Positions 25,375-34,550 of a DNA stretch of 64,000 nucleotides are shown here, piece after piece. The stretch is from Flavimaribacter sp039888615 (GTDB lineage Bacteria > Pseudomonadota > Alphaproteobacteria > Rhizobiales > Rhizobiaceae), in the NCBI GenBank assembly GCA_039888615.1, contig JBDQQS010000004.1; one strand, written 5' to 3'. Numbering within the stretch: the stretch's first letter is position 1; each line of letters opens with the position of its first letter. Below the pieces are notes generated by a model. It did no database searches, was not told the origin of the DNA, and worked only from the letters and a program-made list of their open reading frames with translations. The position numbers were made by a program, and so were the translations under genes.

Positions 25375-26415
25375 ATGAAAATCTTGACCGCTGCACTCAT
25401 GGGTGCAGTCTTTGCTGCGTCGGCTGCGGGTAGCGCGCTGGCCGAAGGCAAGACCATCGGCGTATCCTGGTCGAACTTCCAGGAAGAGCGCTGGAAGACC
25501 GACGAAGCCGCCATGAAAGGCGCGATCGAAGCCGCCGGCGACAGCTACATCTCGGCGGACGCCCAGTCATCGGCCGCCAAGCAGTTGACGGACGTCGAGT
25601 CGTTGATCGCCCAGGGCGCAGACGCCCTGATCATTCTCGCTCAGGACGCCAGCGCGATCGGCCCGGCGGTTGAAAAGGCCACGGCGGAAGGCATTCCGGT
25701 TGTCGGCTACGACCGTCTCATCGAGAATCCGGAAGCGTTCTACATCACCTTCGACAACAAGGAAGTCGGACGCATGCAGGCGCGCGCCGTCTTCGCCGCT
25801 CAGCCGGAAGGCAACTATGCCTTCATCAAAGGCTCTTCGGCCGATCCGAACGCGGATTTCCTGTTCTCCGGTCAGATGGAGGTTCTGAAGGAAGCGCTGG
25901 ATTCCGGCAAGGTCAAGAATGTCGGCGAAGCCTACACCGACGGCTGGAAGCCTGAAAACGCCCAGAAGAACATGGAGCAGATCCTGACCGCCAACGACAA
26001 CAATGTCGACGCGGTTGTCGCCTCCAACGACGGCACCGCAGGCGGTGTGGTCGCAGCGCTGGCGGCGCAGGGCATGGACGGCTCGGTGCCGGTGTCCGGT
26101 CAGGACGGCGACCACGCCGCTCTCAACCGCGTCGCGCTCGGAACGCAGACTGTGTCGGTCTGGAAGGACGCTCGTGAACTCGGCAAGAACGCCGCCGCGA
26201 TCGCATCCATGCTGGCTGACGGCAAGGCGATGTCGGACATTCCGGGATCCCAGAGCTGGTCCGGCGGACCGGGCGGCGTGGAAATGACCGCGGTCTTCCT
26301 CGCTCCGGTTCCGATCACCAAGGACAATCTGAATGTCGTTATCGACGCCGGATGGGTCGCCAAGGACGTCGTCTGCCAGGGCGTGAAGGCCGGCACGGTT
26401 GACGCCTGCAACTAA
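25375..26415 (+). CDS. xylF: D-xylose ABC transporter substrate-binding protein
   Basis: The ATG at 25375, preceded by GGGAGG, gives a 346-residue protein with signal peptide (MKILTAALMGAVFAASAAG, ending SALAE). The sugar-binding type I periplasmic fold follows. Motifs include VSWSNFQEERWKTDE, ALIILAQDA, VVASNDGTAGG and PVSGQDGDHAAL, typical of XylF. It is the receptor of the adjacent xylHG importer and the first gene of the xylose operon, followed by a hairpin that probably keeps it expressed in excess. Confidence 0.9.
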   Translation: MKILTAALMGAVFAASAAGSALAEGKTIGVSWSNFQEERWKTDEAAMKGAIEAAGDSYISADAQSSAAKQLTDVESLIAQGADALIILAQDASAIGPAVEKATAEGIPVVGYDRLIENPEAFYITFDNKEVGRMQARAVFAAQPEGNYAFIKGSSADPNADFLFSGQMEVLKEALDSGKVKNVGEAYTDGWKPENAQKNMEQILTANDNNVDAVVASNDGTAGGVVAALAAQGMDGSVPVSGQDGDHAALNRVALGTQTVSVWKDARELGKNAAAIASMLADGKAMSDIPGSQSWSGGPGGVEMTAVFLAPVPITKDNLNVVIDAGWVAKDVVCQGVKAGTVDACN

Positions 26416-26440
26416 AACCGTTCCCCTTGCGGGAAGAGTG

Positions 26441-26466
26441 CGCCGCGACCTCCAACGGTCGCGGCG
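26441..26466 (+). terminator. hairpin between xylF and xylH
   Basis: The perfect 10-base stem CGCCGCGACC / GGTCGCGGCG with a 6-base loop, followed by TTTCTGT, lies 25 bases past the xylF stop. It looks like a partial intrinsic terminator setting the receptor-to-permease ratio. Confidence 0.65.
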
Positions 26467-26517
26467 TTTCTGTAAGGCGCGCTTTGTAGTAGAATAATCA
26501 GTCGGGAGGGACCGGCC

Positions 26518-27837
26518 ATGTCAAACAGCACTCCAACGCGGGCTTCTGCAGGCGACGGTCCGCGCGCAGCCGAATTGTCGCCGGTTGGCCGTTTCTTCAA
26601 GGCGACCGAACTCGACACCCGCATGCTGGGCATGATCGGCGCATTGCTCCTGATCTGGATACTGTTCGACATCTTTTCGGGCGGGCTGTTTCTCACGCCC
26701 CGCAACCTGTGGAACCTGTCGGTTCAAACAGCTTCGGTCGCAGTTATGGCGACCGGCATGGTGCTGGTGATCGTTACCCGCAACATCGACCTGTCCGTCG
26801 GCTCCGTCCTTGGCTTCGTCGGCATGATCATGGCCTTTACCCAGGCCAAATTCCTCCCGCAATATATCGGTTTCGACCATCCGGCGACATGGCTGATCGC
26901 CATTGTCGTCGGCATTATCGTCGGTGGCCTCATCGGGGCCCTGCACGGCTACGTGATCGCCTATCTCGGCGTTCCGGCCTTCATAGTCACCCTTGGCGGC
27001 CTGCTCGTCTGGCGCGGGGCCGTCTGGTGGGTGACATCCGGGCAAACCGTCGCACCGATGGATCCGATCTTTCGGTTGATCGGCGGCGGTCCTGCCGGCT
27101 CCATCGGAGCGATGGCGAGCTGGATTGTCGGGCTTGTCGCCTGCGCCGCAATCATCGCCCTCATCGCCAACGCCCGCAGACAGCGCCAGCGGTTCCAGTT
27201 CCCGTTGCGGCCGCTCTGGGCTGAAGGGTTCCTTGCCGGCATCGGATGCGCCCTCGTTCTCGGCGCCATATGGATAGCCAACAGCTATTACTGGCCGGTC
27301 GGGATCGTCCGCCGCTACATTCGAGACAACAATCTCGACATAGAGGCGTCGGAACTGGTTATCGCCCACGGCCTGGCGATTCCGGTCCTGATCGCCATCG
27401 CCGTCGGCATCGTCATGACGTTCATCGCGACGCGCACCCGTTTCGGACGCTACGTGTTCGCGCTCGGCGGCAATCCGGAAGCGGCCGATCTCGCCGGCAT
27501 CAATACGCGATGGGTCACGATGAAGATATTCATCATCATGGGAATCCTGTGCGCCATCGCCGCGGCCATTTCGACGGCGCGTCTCGACGCAGCCACCAAT
27601 GCGCAAGGCGCGCTGGACGAGCTTCTGACCATCTCAGCGGCGGTCATCGGCGGAACGGCGCTTGCCGGCGGCATCGGCACGATCGCCGGCGCGATGATCG
27701 GCGCAGTCGTCATGCAATCTTTGCAGTCGGGCATGGTGCTTATGGGGCTCGATACGCCGCTGCAAAACATTGTGGTTGGCATCGTTCTCGTCATCGCGGT
27801 CTGGTTCGATATGCTCTACCGCAAGACGCGTCACTGA
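26518..27837 (+). CDS. xylH: sugar ABC transporter permease XylH
   Basis: This 439-residue membrane protein has about ten hydrophobic segments. Family motifs include TGMVLVIVTRNIDLSVGSVLGF near residues 80-101 and RFGRYVFALGGNPEAADLAGI in the cytoplasmic loop. A GGGAGG Shine-Dalgarno sequence precedes the ATG. The length matches XylH, which is longer than RbsC-type permeases. It forms the channel of the xylose importer with XylF and the ATPase that follows 17 bases later. Confidence 0.9.
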   Translation: MSNSTPTRASAGDGPRAAELSPVGRFFKATELDTRMLGMIGALLLIWILFDIFSGGLFLTPRNLWNLSVQTASVAVMATGMVLVIVTRNIDLSVGSVLGFVGMIMAFTQAKFLPQYIGFDHPATWLIAIVVGIIVGGLIGALHGYVIAYLGVPAFIVTLGGLLVWRGAVWWVTSGQTVAPMDPIFRLIGGGPAGSIGAMASWIVGLVACAAIIALIANARRQRQRFQFPLRPLWAEGFLAGIGCALVLGAIWIANSYYWPVGIVRRYIRDNNLDIEASELVIAHGLAIPVLIAIAVGIVMTFIATRTRFGRYVFALGGNPEAADLAGINTRWVTMKIFIIMGILCAIAAAISTARLDAATNAQGALDELLTISAAVIGGTALAGGIGTIAGAMIGAVVMQSLQSGMVLMGLDTPLQNIVVGIVLVIAVWFDMLYRKTRH

Positions 27838-27854
27838 TTTCGGGAGATCTGACA

Positions 27855-28643
27855 ATGAATACGCAGACCTCAGCCACGGCCCTCGTTGAGATGAACAATG
27901 TCAGCATCTCCTTCGGCGGCATTCACGCCGTCGACGATGCGACTGTCGACCTCTTCCCGGGCGAGGTCGTCGGCCTGCTCGGCCACAACGGCGCCGGCAA
28001 GTCGACCTTGATCAAGATTCTCTCCGGCGCCTATCAGCGCGACGGCGGCACGATTTCCATCGACGGCAAGCCGGCGACGATCAACAATCCGCGCGACGCC
28101 AAGGCCTACGGCATCGAGACGATCTACCAGACCCTTGCGCTCGCCGACAATGTCGACACGGCCGCCAATCTCTATCTCGGGCGAGAACTGATGACTGCCT
28201 GGGGCACGCTCGACGACGTCGCGATGGAGGCCAGGGCGCGCGAGGTCATGGGCCGGCTCAATCCGCGTTTCCAGCGCTTCAAGGAGCCGGTCAAGGCGCT
28301 GTCCGGCGGCCAGCGGCAGTCCGTGGCGATCGCCCGCGCGATCCTGTTCAATGCGCGCATCCTGATTATGGACGAGCCGACCGCGGCGCTTGGGCCGGAG
28401 GAGACGGCGCAGGTCGCCGATCTTATCCTGCAGTTGAAGGCTGAAGGCATCGGCATTTTCCTGATCAGCCACGACATTCACGACGTTTTCGACCTCGCCG
28501 ACCGTGTCGGCGTCATGAAGAATGGCCAGTTCGTGGGCTATGCCAAAACCACGGACGTCACCAAGGACGAGGTGCTTGGCATGATCATCGCCGGAAAATG
28601 TCCGCCCGGCGCGCAGCCTGGTCCCGGCGCGCTTGCCGCCTGA
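27855..28643 (+). CDS. xylG: sugar ABC transporter ATP-binding protein (XylG, single-domain)
   Basis: The ATG at 27855 gives a 262-residue protein with one ATPase domain: Walker A GHNGAGKST, signature LSGGQRQSV and Walker B ILIMDEPTAALGP. The open frame continues upstream only inside xylH. E. coli XylG has two fused ATPase domains (about 510 residues); this one has a single domain, like the FrcA-type ATPases of rhizobia, and presumably works as a homodimer. It sits between xylH and xylB. Confidence 0.85.
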   Translation: MNTQTSATALVEMNNVSISFGGIHAVDDATVDLFPGEVVGLLGHNGAGKSTLIKILSGAYQRDGGTISIDGKPATINNPRDAKAYGIETIYQTLALADNVDTAANLYLGRELMTAWGTLDDVAMEARAREVMGRLNPRFQRFKEPVKALSGGQRQSVAIARAILFNARILIMDEPTAALGPEETAQVADLILQLKAEGIGIFLISHDIHDVFDLADRVGVMKNGQFVGYAKTTDVTKDEVLGMIIAGKCPPGAQPGPGALAA

Positions 28644-28676
28644 CAGCGGCGCCGCGTCAAACCTATTGGAGGTAGC

Positions 28677-30122
28677 ATGTATCTGGGGTTCGATCTGGGC
28701 ACGTCCGGTGTCAAGGCGCTGCTGATTGGCGCGGACCAGTCGATCGCAGGATCGGCGACCGCTCCGCTGGACGTTTCGCGACCGGCCTCGGGCTGGTCGG
28801 AGCAGGATCCCGCGCACTGGATCGAAGCCACGAAAAAGGCCGTGGCGGAGTTGCGCAGCGCGCATCCGGACGCCTTTTCCGAAGTCCGGGGCATCGGTTT
28901 GTCCGGGCAGATGCATGGCGCGACGTTGCTTGACGAAAGCGACAATGTTCTGCGCCCCTGCATCCTGTGGAACGATACGCGCAGCTACAAGGAAGCCGCA
29001 GAACTCGACGCCGATCCGCGCTTTCGCGAGATTTCCGGCAATATCGTTTTCCCAGGCTTCACCGCGCCCAAGCTCGTCTGGGTCCGCAACAACGAGCCGG
29101 AGATATTCAGCAAAACTAGGAAGGTACTGCTTCCAAAGGACTATCTGCGTCTGTGGCTCACCGGCGAATACGTCTCGGAAATGTCAGATGCGGCAGGCAC
29201 AAGCTGGCTCGACGTGAGTGCGCGAAAATGGTCCGACGCGCTGCTTGAAGCCTCCTTCATGGACGCAGGCAAGATGCCGCGTCTCGTTGAAGGCTCGGAG
29301 GCCAGCGGCATGCTTCGCGCAGAACTTGCTTCAGAATGGGGCCTTGCGCATCCCGTCACAGTCGCCGGCGGAGCAGGCGACAATGCTGCCACCGCAATCG
29401 GCATGGGCATTCTCCAGGAGGGCTCCGCCTTTCTGTCGCTGGGCACCTCTGGCGTCGTGTTTGCGGCGAACAGCGCTTATCGACCGAACGCCGAAAGCGC
29501 GGTCCATACCTTTTGCCACGCCGTTCCGGCAAGCTGGCACCAGATGGGGGTCATCCTGTCCGCCACCGATACGCTGAACTGGTTTTCCGGCGTGACCGGC
29601 AAGTCCGCCAGTGAACTGACGAGCGAACTGGGCGGCGACTTGCGCGGTCCTGCGGCGATCTTCCTGCCCTATCTCTCCGGCGAGCGCACGCCCCACAACG
29701 ACGCGCATATCCGCGGCGCGCTGACCGGCATTTCGCATGGAACCGACCGGCCGGCCATTACCGCTGCGATCCTGCAGGGCGTCGCCTTCGCCTTCCGCGA
29801 CTGCATCGAGGCGCTTGCTGCGGCCGGCACCCGCATCGACAGGCTGATCGCCAGCGGCGGCGGTTCGCGATCGGATTACTGGCTGAAGACGGTGGCGACG
29901 GTGCTCGACGTGCCGATCGACGTTCCGGCAGCCGGCGAAGTGGGCGCGGCGTTCGGCGCGGCGCGTCTCGGCATGCTTGCAGCCGAGGGCTCCGATCCTG
30001 CGGCGACCTGCGCCATGCCGGCCGTCGAACACACGATCGAACCGGAGCATTCGTTTACGGACGCCTTCGGCGAAGCCTACCAGACCTATCGAAAAACCTA
30101 CCCGGCATTGCGGAGTATATGA
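28677..30122 (+). CDS. xylB: xylulokinase
   Basis: This 481-residue FGGY-family kinase starts MYLGFDLGTSGVKALLI and carries GLSGQMHGATLLD. It also has the catalytic-region GGAGDNAATAIG and the C-terminal ASGGGSRSDYWLKTVA, all typical of XylB. It phosphorylates D-xylulose with ATP to D-xylulose 5-phosphate for the pentose phosphate pathway. GGAGG precedes the start. Its stop is 2 bases before the xylA start used here. Confidence 0.92.
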   Translation: MYLGFDLGTSGVKALLIGADQSIAGSATAPLDVSRPASGWSEQDPAHWIEATKKAVAELRSAHPDAFSEVRGIGLSGQMHGATLLDESDNVLRPCILWNDTRSYKEAAELDADPRFREISGNIVFPGFTAPKLVWVRNNEPEIFSKTRKVLLPKDYLRLWLTGEYVSEMSDAAGTSWLDVSARKWSDALLEASFMDAGKMPRLVEGSEASGMLRAELASEWGLAHPVTVAGGAGDNAATAIGMGILQEGSAFLSLGTSGVVFAANSAYRPNAESAVHTFCHAVPASWHQMGVILSATDTLNWFSGVTGKSASELTSELGGDLRGPAAIFLPYLSGERTPHNDAHIRGALTGISHGTDRPAITAAILQGVAFAFRDCIEALAAAGTRIDRLIASGGGSRSDYWLKTVATVLDVPIDVPAAGEVGAAFGAARLGMLAAEGSDPAATCAMPAVEHTIEPEHSFTDAFGEAYQTYRKTYPALRSI

Positions 30123-30124
30123 GA

Positions 30125-31435
30125 ATGAGCACGCGCTACTTTGGAGATATCGAACCTGTTGCCTATGAAGGAGCAGACAGCACAAACCCGTTGGCGTTTC
30201 GCTTCTACAACCCGGACGAGATCGTCATGGGCAAGCGCATGGAAGACCATCTGCGCTTCGCCGTCTGCTACTGGCACAATTTCGTCTGGCCGGGCCTCGA
30301 TCCGTTCGGCGGCCAGACCTTCGATCGGCCCTGGTTCGGCGACACGCTGGATCTGGCGAAACAAAAGGCGGACGTCGCCTTCGACATGTTCACGCTGTTG
30401 CGTTCGCCCTTCTACTGTTTTCACGACGCGGATGTCCGCCCGGAAGGCGACAGTTTCGCGGAAAACACAAGCAATCTGAACGCCATCGCCGATTATTTCG
30501 AGGAAAAGCAGGCGGAGACCGGCGTCAAGCTGCTCTGGGGCACGGCCAACCTGTTCTCTCACAAGCGCTATATGGCGGGCGCCGCCACCAACCCCGATCC
30601 GGATGTCTTCGCCTTTGCAGCCGCAACGGTGAAGACCTGCATCGACGTGACCCACCGGCTTGGAGGCGAGAATTACGTGCTTTGGGGCGGTCGCGAGGGA
30701 TACGAGACGCTGCTCAACACCAATATCGGCCAGGAACTCGACCAGATGGGGCGCTTCCTCAACATGGTCGTCGAGTACAAGCACAAGATCGGTTTCAAGG
30801 GCGAGATTCTCGTCGAGCCGAAGCCGCAGGAGCCAACCAAACACCAATATGATTTCGATGTTTCGACCGTCTACGGCTTCCTGAAGCGCTACGGCCTGGA
30901 AGGCGAGGTCAAGATGAATATCGAGCAGGGCCACGCGATCCTCGCCGGCCATTCCTTCGAGCATGAACTCGCAACGGCTGCCGCGCTCGGCCTGCTCGGA
31001 TCGATCGACATGAACCGCAACGACTACCAGTCCGGCTGGGACACCGACCAGTTCCCGAACAACGTACCGGAAATGGCGCTCGCCTATTATCACATCCTGC
31101 AGGCCGGCGGCTTCACGACGGGCGGCACCAATTTCGACGCCAAGCTGCGGCGTCAGTCGATCGAACCGGATGATCTTCTGATCGCTCATATCGGCGGCAT
31201 GGACTGTTGCGCGCGTGGTCTCAAGGCCGCCGCGAAAATGATCGAGGACGGTGTCCTCTCCGGCTTTGTCGCCGAACGCTACTCCGGCTGGCAGGGCGAG
31301 GAGGCGCAGAAGATGCTGAACGGCGATTATTCGCTCGAAGACATCGCGTCTTACGTGGAGCAGTCGGACGTCAATCCGCAGCCGAAATCCGGCCGGCAGG
31401 AATATCTGGAGAATGTCGTCAATCGCTACGTTTGA
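30125..31435 (+). CDS. xylA: xylose isomerase
   Basis: This 436-residue enzyme converts D-xylose to D-xylulose. It shows the catalytic FCFHDADVRPEG, the metal-binding LVEPKPQEP, the MNIEQGHAILAGHSFEHE region and SIDMNRND with WDTDQFP. The ATG at 30125 is preferred over the one at 30119 because GGAG at 30112 is well spaced for it and the protein then starts MSTRYFGDI like other rhizobial XylA proteins. With xylFHG and xylB it completes the isomerase pathway for xylose. Confidence 0.94.
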   Translation: MSTRYFGDIEPVAYEGADSTNPLAFRFYNPDEIVMGKRMEDHLRFAVCYWHNFVWPGLDPFGGQTFDRPWFGDTLDLAKQKADVAFDMFTLLRSPFYCFHDADVRPEGDSFAENTSNLNAIADYFEEKQAETGVKLLWGTANLFSHKRYMAGAATNPDPDVFAFAAATVKTCIDVTHRLGGENYVLWGGREGYETLLNTNIGQELDQMGRFLNMVVEYKHKIGFKGEILVEPKPQEPTKHQYDFDVSTVYGFLKRYGLEGEVKMNIEQGHAILAGHSFEHELATAAALGLLGSIDMNRNDYQSGWDTDQFPNNVPEMALAYYHILQAGGFTTGGTNFDAKLRRQSIEPDDLLIAHIGGMDCCARGLKAAAKMIEDGVLSGFVAERYSGWQGEEAQKMLNGDYSLEDIASYVEQSDVNPQPKSGRQEYLENVVNRYV

Positions 31436-31436
31436 T

Positions 31437-31482
31437 GCATTGCAAAAAATCGCTCTTGCCTTGTCGGGGAAAGATGCAATGC
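31437..31482 (+). repeat. inverted repeat after xylA
   Basis: GCATTGCA (31437-31444) and TGCAATGC (31475-31482) form a perfect 8-base inverted repeat separated by 30 bases, in the gap between xylA and dgcN. It could be a long-loop RNA stem or a regulator site for the downstream operon. Confidence 0.35.
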
Positions 31483-31522
31483 TGGCGCCGATTCATACTG
31501 ATTTCTAACATCGGAGCCTGCC

Positions 31523-32518
31523 TTGCTTGAGACCCCCTATCTACTGTTCCTGGGCGATGCGCCCGATTCACTGGCGGCCAAGGTTGCGCAGGGCATCAAG
31601 GACTGGCGACCGGAACTCGCCGTCGGACAATTGCGGCTGGAGGGCTGCAAGGCCGACCTGAAAATTCCCGATCTAACCATCGAGGAAGCCAAGGCCAGGG
31701 GCGCGCGCACCCTGGTGATCGGCGTCGCCAACCGCGGCGGCGTCATTTCCGAAAGCTGGAAAACCGTCCTGAAGGAGGCGCTGGAAGCCGGCATGGACCT
31801 GGCCTCGGGCCTGCACAATTTGCTGCGCGACGAGCCGGAACTGGCGCAACTGGCGGCAAGCACGGGCCGCACGCTGCATGACGTTCGTATTCCATCCGTG
31901 AAATATCCGATCGCCAATGGCAAGAAACGCACGGGCAAGAGATGTCTCGCGGTCGGCACCGATTGCTCCGTCGGCAAGATGTACACCGCCCTGTCCATGG
32001 AAAAGGCGATGCACGAACGCGGCATGAAGGCCACGTTTCGCGCGACCGGCCAGACCGGGATCCTGATCACCGGCGACGGCGTGCCGCTCGACGCGGTGAT
32101 CGCGGATTTCATGGCCGGTTCGATCGAATACCTCACGCCGGACAACGATCCCGATCACTGGGATCTGATCGAGGGGCAGGGCAGCCTGTTCCACGCATCC
32201 TATTCCGGCGTTACGCTGGCGCTCATCCATGGCGGACAGCCCGATGCGCTGATCCTGTGCGACGAGCCCTTCCGGCCGCATATGCGCGGTCTGCCGGACT
32301 ACACGCTCCCGAGCCTGGAGACGCTGCAAGACGTGGCGCTGCAGATGGCCAGGATCGTCAATCCGGACTGCAAGGTGATCGGCGTATCGCTCAATACATC
32401 GGCCATGGATGACGAGAAGGCGGCCGCCTATATCGCCGAAGTGGAGCAAAGAATGCAGCTTCCGACAGTCGATCCGTTTCGTCAGGGAGCGGGCAAGCTC
32501 GCGGACGCCCTGGCATGA
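31523..32518 (+). CDS. dgcN: D-glutamate N-acetyltransferase-like protein DgcN (DUF1611)
   Basis: This 331-residue protein of the DUF1611/DgcN family contains a P-loop-like GTDCSVGKMYTAL (145-157), FRATGQTGILI and LSLNTSAMDD-like C-terminal features. DgcN acetylates D-glutamate in the DgcN-DgcA catabolic route. The start is TTG (31523) with GGAG 6 bases upstream; no ATG fits. It overlaps dgcA by 4 bases, the known pairing, which is the strongest support. Confidence 0.85.
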   Translation: MLETPYLLFLGDAPDSLAAKVAQGIKDWRPELAVGQLRLEGCKADLKIPDLTIEEAKARGARTLVIGVANRGGVISESWKTVLKEALEAGMDLASGLHNLLRDEPELAQLAASTGRTLHDVRIPSVKYPIANGKKRTGKRCLAVGTDCSVGKMYTALSMEKAMHERGMKATFRATGQTGILITGDGVPLDAVIADFMAGSIEYLTPDNDPDHWDLIEGQGSLFHASYSGVTLALIHGGQPDALILCDEPFRPHMRGLPDYTLPSLETLQDVALQMARIVNPDCKVIGVSLNTSAMDDEKAAAYIAEVEQRMQLPTVDPFRQGAGKLADALA

Positions 32519-33501
32519 GCAAGCGCAGTCTTGCGGTCGAGGAAACCGTATTTCGCCTGGCGGAGACGTTCACCATTTCGCGTGGATCGCGCGATCAGGC
32601 GAACGTGATTACGGTTTCGATCACCGAGGACGGTCATACCGGTTTCGGCGAATGCGTGCCCTATGCGCGCTATGACGAGACGGTCGGCGGCGTCATCGCC
32701 GCCATCAAGGCGCATCAGCCGGACATCGAGGCGGGCGCCACGCGCGCCGAGTTGCAGTCGTTGCTGCCCGTGGGCGCGGCCCGCAATGCCCTTGATTGCG
32801 CCTTATGGGATCTTGAGGCGAAACAATCCGGTAAACGCGTCTACGAAGTCGCCGGCCTGCCGCAACCCGAGTCCGTGACGACCGCCTTCACCCTGTCGCT
32901 GGAAGCGCCCGACGTGATGCGGGAAAAGGCGCGCAAGAATGCGCATCGCCCGCTACTCAAGATCAAGCTCGGCGGAGAGGGCGACATTGATCGCATCAAA
33001 GCCGTCCGGGAAGGGGCGCCGGAAACGGCCATCATCGTCGACGCCAACGAGGGCTGGAGCGTCGAGACCTATCGCAGCCTCGCGCCGGAACTGTTGCGCC
33101 TTGGCGTGCGGATGGTCGAGCAGCCGCTGCCGGCGGGCAAAGACGATGCGCTGCTGGAGCTCGATCGCATACTTCCCGTCTGCGCCGATGAAAGCTGCCA
33201 CGACCGGTCGAGCCTTCCATCGCTCGTCGGCAAATACGACATGGTCAACATCAAGCTCGACAAGACAGGCGGTCTCACCGAAGCCCTGCTTTTGAGGGAA
33301 GAGGCGCTGGCCGCGGGCTATGCGATCATGGTCGGATGCATGGTCGGTTCGTCGCTCGCCATGGCGCCAGCCATTCTTGTGGCCCAGGGCGTCGACATCG
33401 TTGATCTGGACGGCCCGCTGTTGCTCGCCGAAGATCGTGATCATCCACTTGTGTACAAAGATGGCGGCGTCTGCCCGTCCGAACCGGAATTATGGGGTTG
33501 A
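32515..33501 (+). CDS. dgcA: N-acetyl-D-glutamate racemase DgcA (enolase superfamily)
   Basis: This 328-residue member of the muconate-lactonizing/dipeptide epimerase branch has the acid-base lysines Lys149 and Lys151 in KIKLG. Metal ligands are Asp176 (VDANEGW), Glu202 (VEQPLP) and Asp225 (CADES), and Lys247 (NIKLDKTGG) is the second base. These features also fit L-Ala-D/L-Glu epimerases; the overlap with dgcN favours N-acetyl-glutamate racemisation. It is cytoplasmic, with no signal peptide. Confidence 0.85.
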   Translation: MSKRSLAVEETVFRLAETFTISRGSRDQANVITVSITEDGHTGFGECVPYARYDETVGGVIAAIKAHQPDIEAGATRAELQSLLPVGAARNALDCALWDLEAKQSGKRVYEVAGLPQPESVTTAFTLSLEAPDVMREKARKNAHRPLLKIKLGGEGDIDRIKAVREGAPETAIIVDANEGWSVETYRSLAPELLRLGVRMVEQPLPAGKDDALLELDRILPVCADESCHDRSSLPSLVGKYDMVNIKLDKTGGLTEALLLREEALAAGYAIMVGCMVGSSLAMAPAILVAQGVDIVDLDGPLLLAEDRDHPLVYKDGGVCPSEPELWG

Positions 33502-33504
33502 AGA

Positions 33505-34359
33505 ATGCGAACAGTCTACGTCAACGGCGACTATGTGCCGGAAGATCAGGCCAAGGTCTCGGTTTTCGATCGCGGCTTTCTGTTCGCCGACGGGGTCTAC
33601 GAGGTCACCTCGGTACTTGACGGCAAGCTCATTGATTTTGGCGGACATTGCAGGCGATTGCGCCGCTCGCTCGGCGAACTGGACATGCGTCTCGACCTGA
33701 GCGACGAGGATCTGCTCGCCATCCACCGCGAACTCGTTGCGCGCAACGACATCGATGAGGGCATGATCTATCTCCAGGTCACGCGCGGCGCCGCAGACCG
33801 GGATTTCGTATTTCCTTCCGAAGATACGCCGCCAACAGTCGTGCTGTTCACGCAGAAGAAACCGCTGATTGAGAGCGCGCTCGCCGCCAGGGGCCAGAAG
33901 GTCATCACCATTGAGGATAAGCGCTGGAATCGCTGCGACATCAAGACCGTGCAGTTGCTCTATCCGTCGCTCGCCAAGATGGAGGCGAAGGCGAAAGGCG
34001 CGGATGACGCTTGGCTGGTCCGCGACGGTTTCGTCACGGAAGGCTCGTCCAACAACGCCTATATCGTGACGTCCGACGGGACGATCGTTACGAGGGATAT
34101 TTCAAGCCTCATCCTCAGCGGCATCACCCGGCAGGCTGTCCTCGAATGCGCGCGGGACCTGCAGATGAAGATCGAGGAGCGCCCGTTCAGTGTCGAGGAA
34201 GCCGAAAACGCCGTCGAGGCGTTTTCAACCTCGGCGTCCGGTTTCGTCGTGCCCGCCGTGGAAATCGACGGCAAACCGATCGGCGACGGCAAGCCCGGGC
34301 CGGTCGCCACGAGTCTGCGCTCGGTCTATATTGACAAGATGCGTCAGGCCGCCATCTGA
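33505..34359 (+). CDS. class IV aminotransferase, D-amino acid aminotransferase-like
   Basis: This 284-residue PLP enzyme matches D-alanine/D-amino-acid aminotransferases. It has the N-terminal DRGFLFADGVYEV, the PLP lysine Lys147 in CDIKTVQLLYPSLAK and the phosphate-binding VTEGSSNNAYIV with Glu179. It follows dgcA by 3 bases, so D-amino-acid turnover (for example D-alanine plus 2-oxoglutarate giving D-glutamate, which the DgcN-DgcA pair could then process) is inferred. Confidence 0.87.
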   Translation: MRTVYVNGDYVPEDQAKVSVFDRGFLFADGVYEVTSVLDGKLIDFGGHCRRLRRSLGELDMRLDLSDEDLLAIHRELVARNDIDEGMIYLQVTRGAADRDFVFPSEDTPPTVVLFTQKKPLIESALAARGQKVITIEDKRWNRCDIKTVQLLYPSLAKMEAKAKGADDAWLVRDGFVTEGSSNNAYIVTSDGTIVTRDISSLILSGITRQAVLECARDLQMKIEERPFSVEEAENAVEAFSTSASGFVVPAVEIDGKPIGDGKPGPVATSLRSVYIDKMRQAAI

Positions 34360-34550
34360 TCGCGTCTTGTCGTTTGTGCGCGGTCCCGGTTTACTTTCCG
34401 GGGAATGCGGTGCAGATACGTCCAGATGAATTCCGCCACGTGATGCGAAAGTAATTTTGCAGCCGGCAAGCACTGCTCTGCGTATTGTGGATAGTGTTTC
34501 AGGGCGTCTCGCGGTATTTTGTGACAAGACCTGCGTAAGGGAGATTCCCC

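Noticed and set aside
27246..27854. N-terminal extension of xylG
   Set aside because: The open frame continues upstream inside xylH but with no family similarity; the ATG at 27855 lies 17 bases past the xylH stop and starts a normal ATPase domain.
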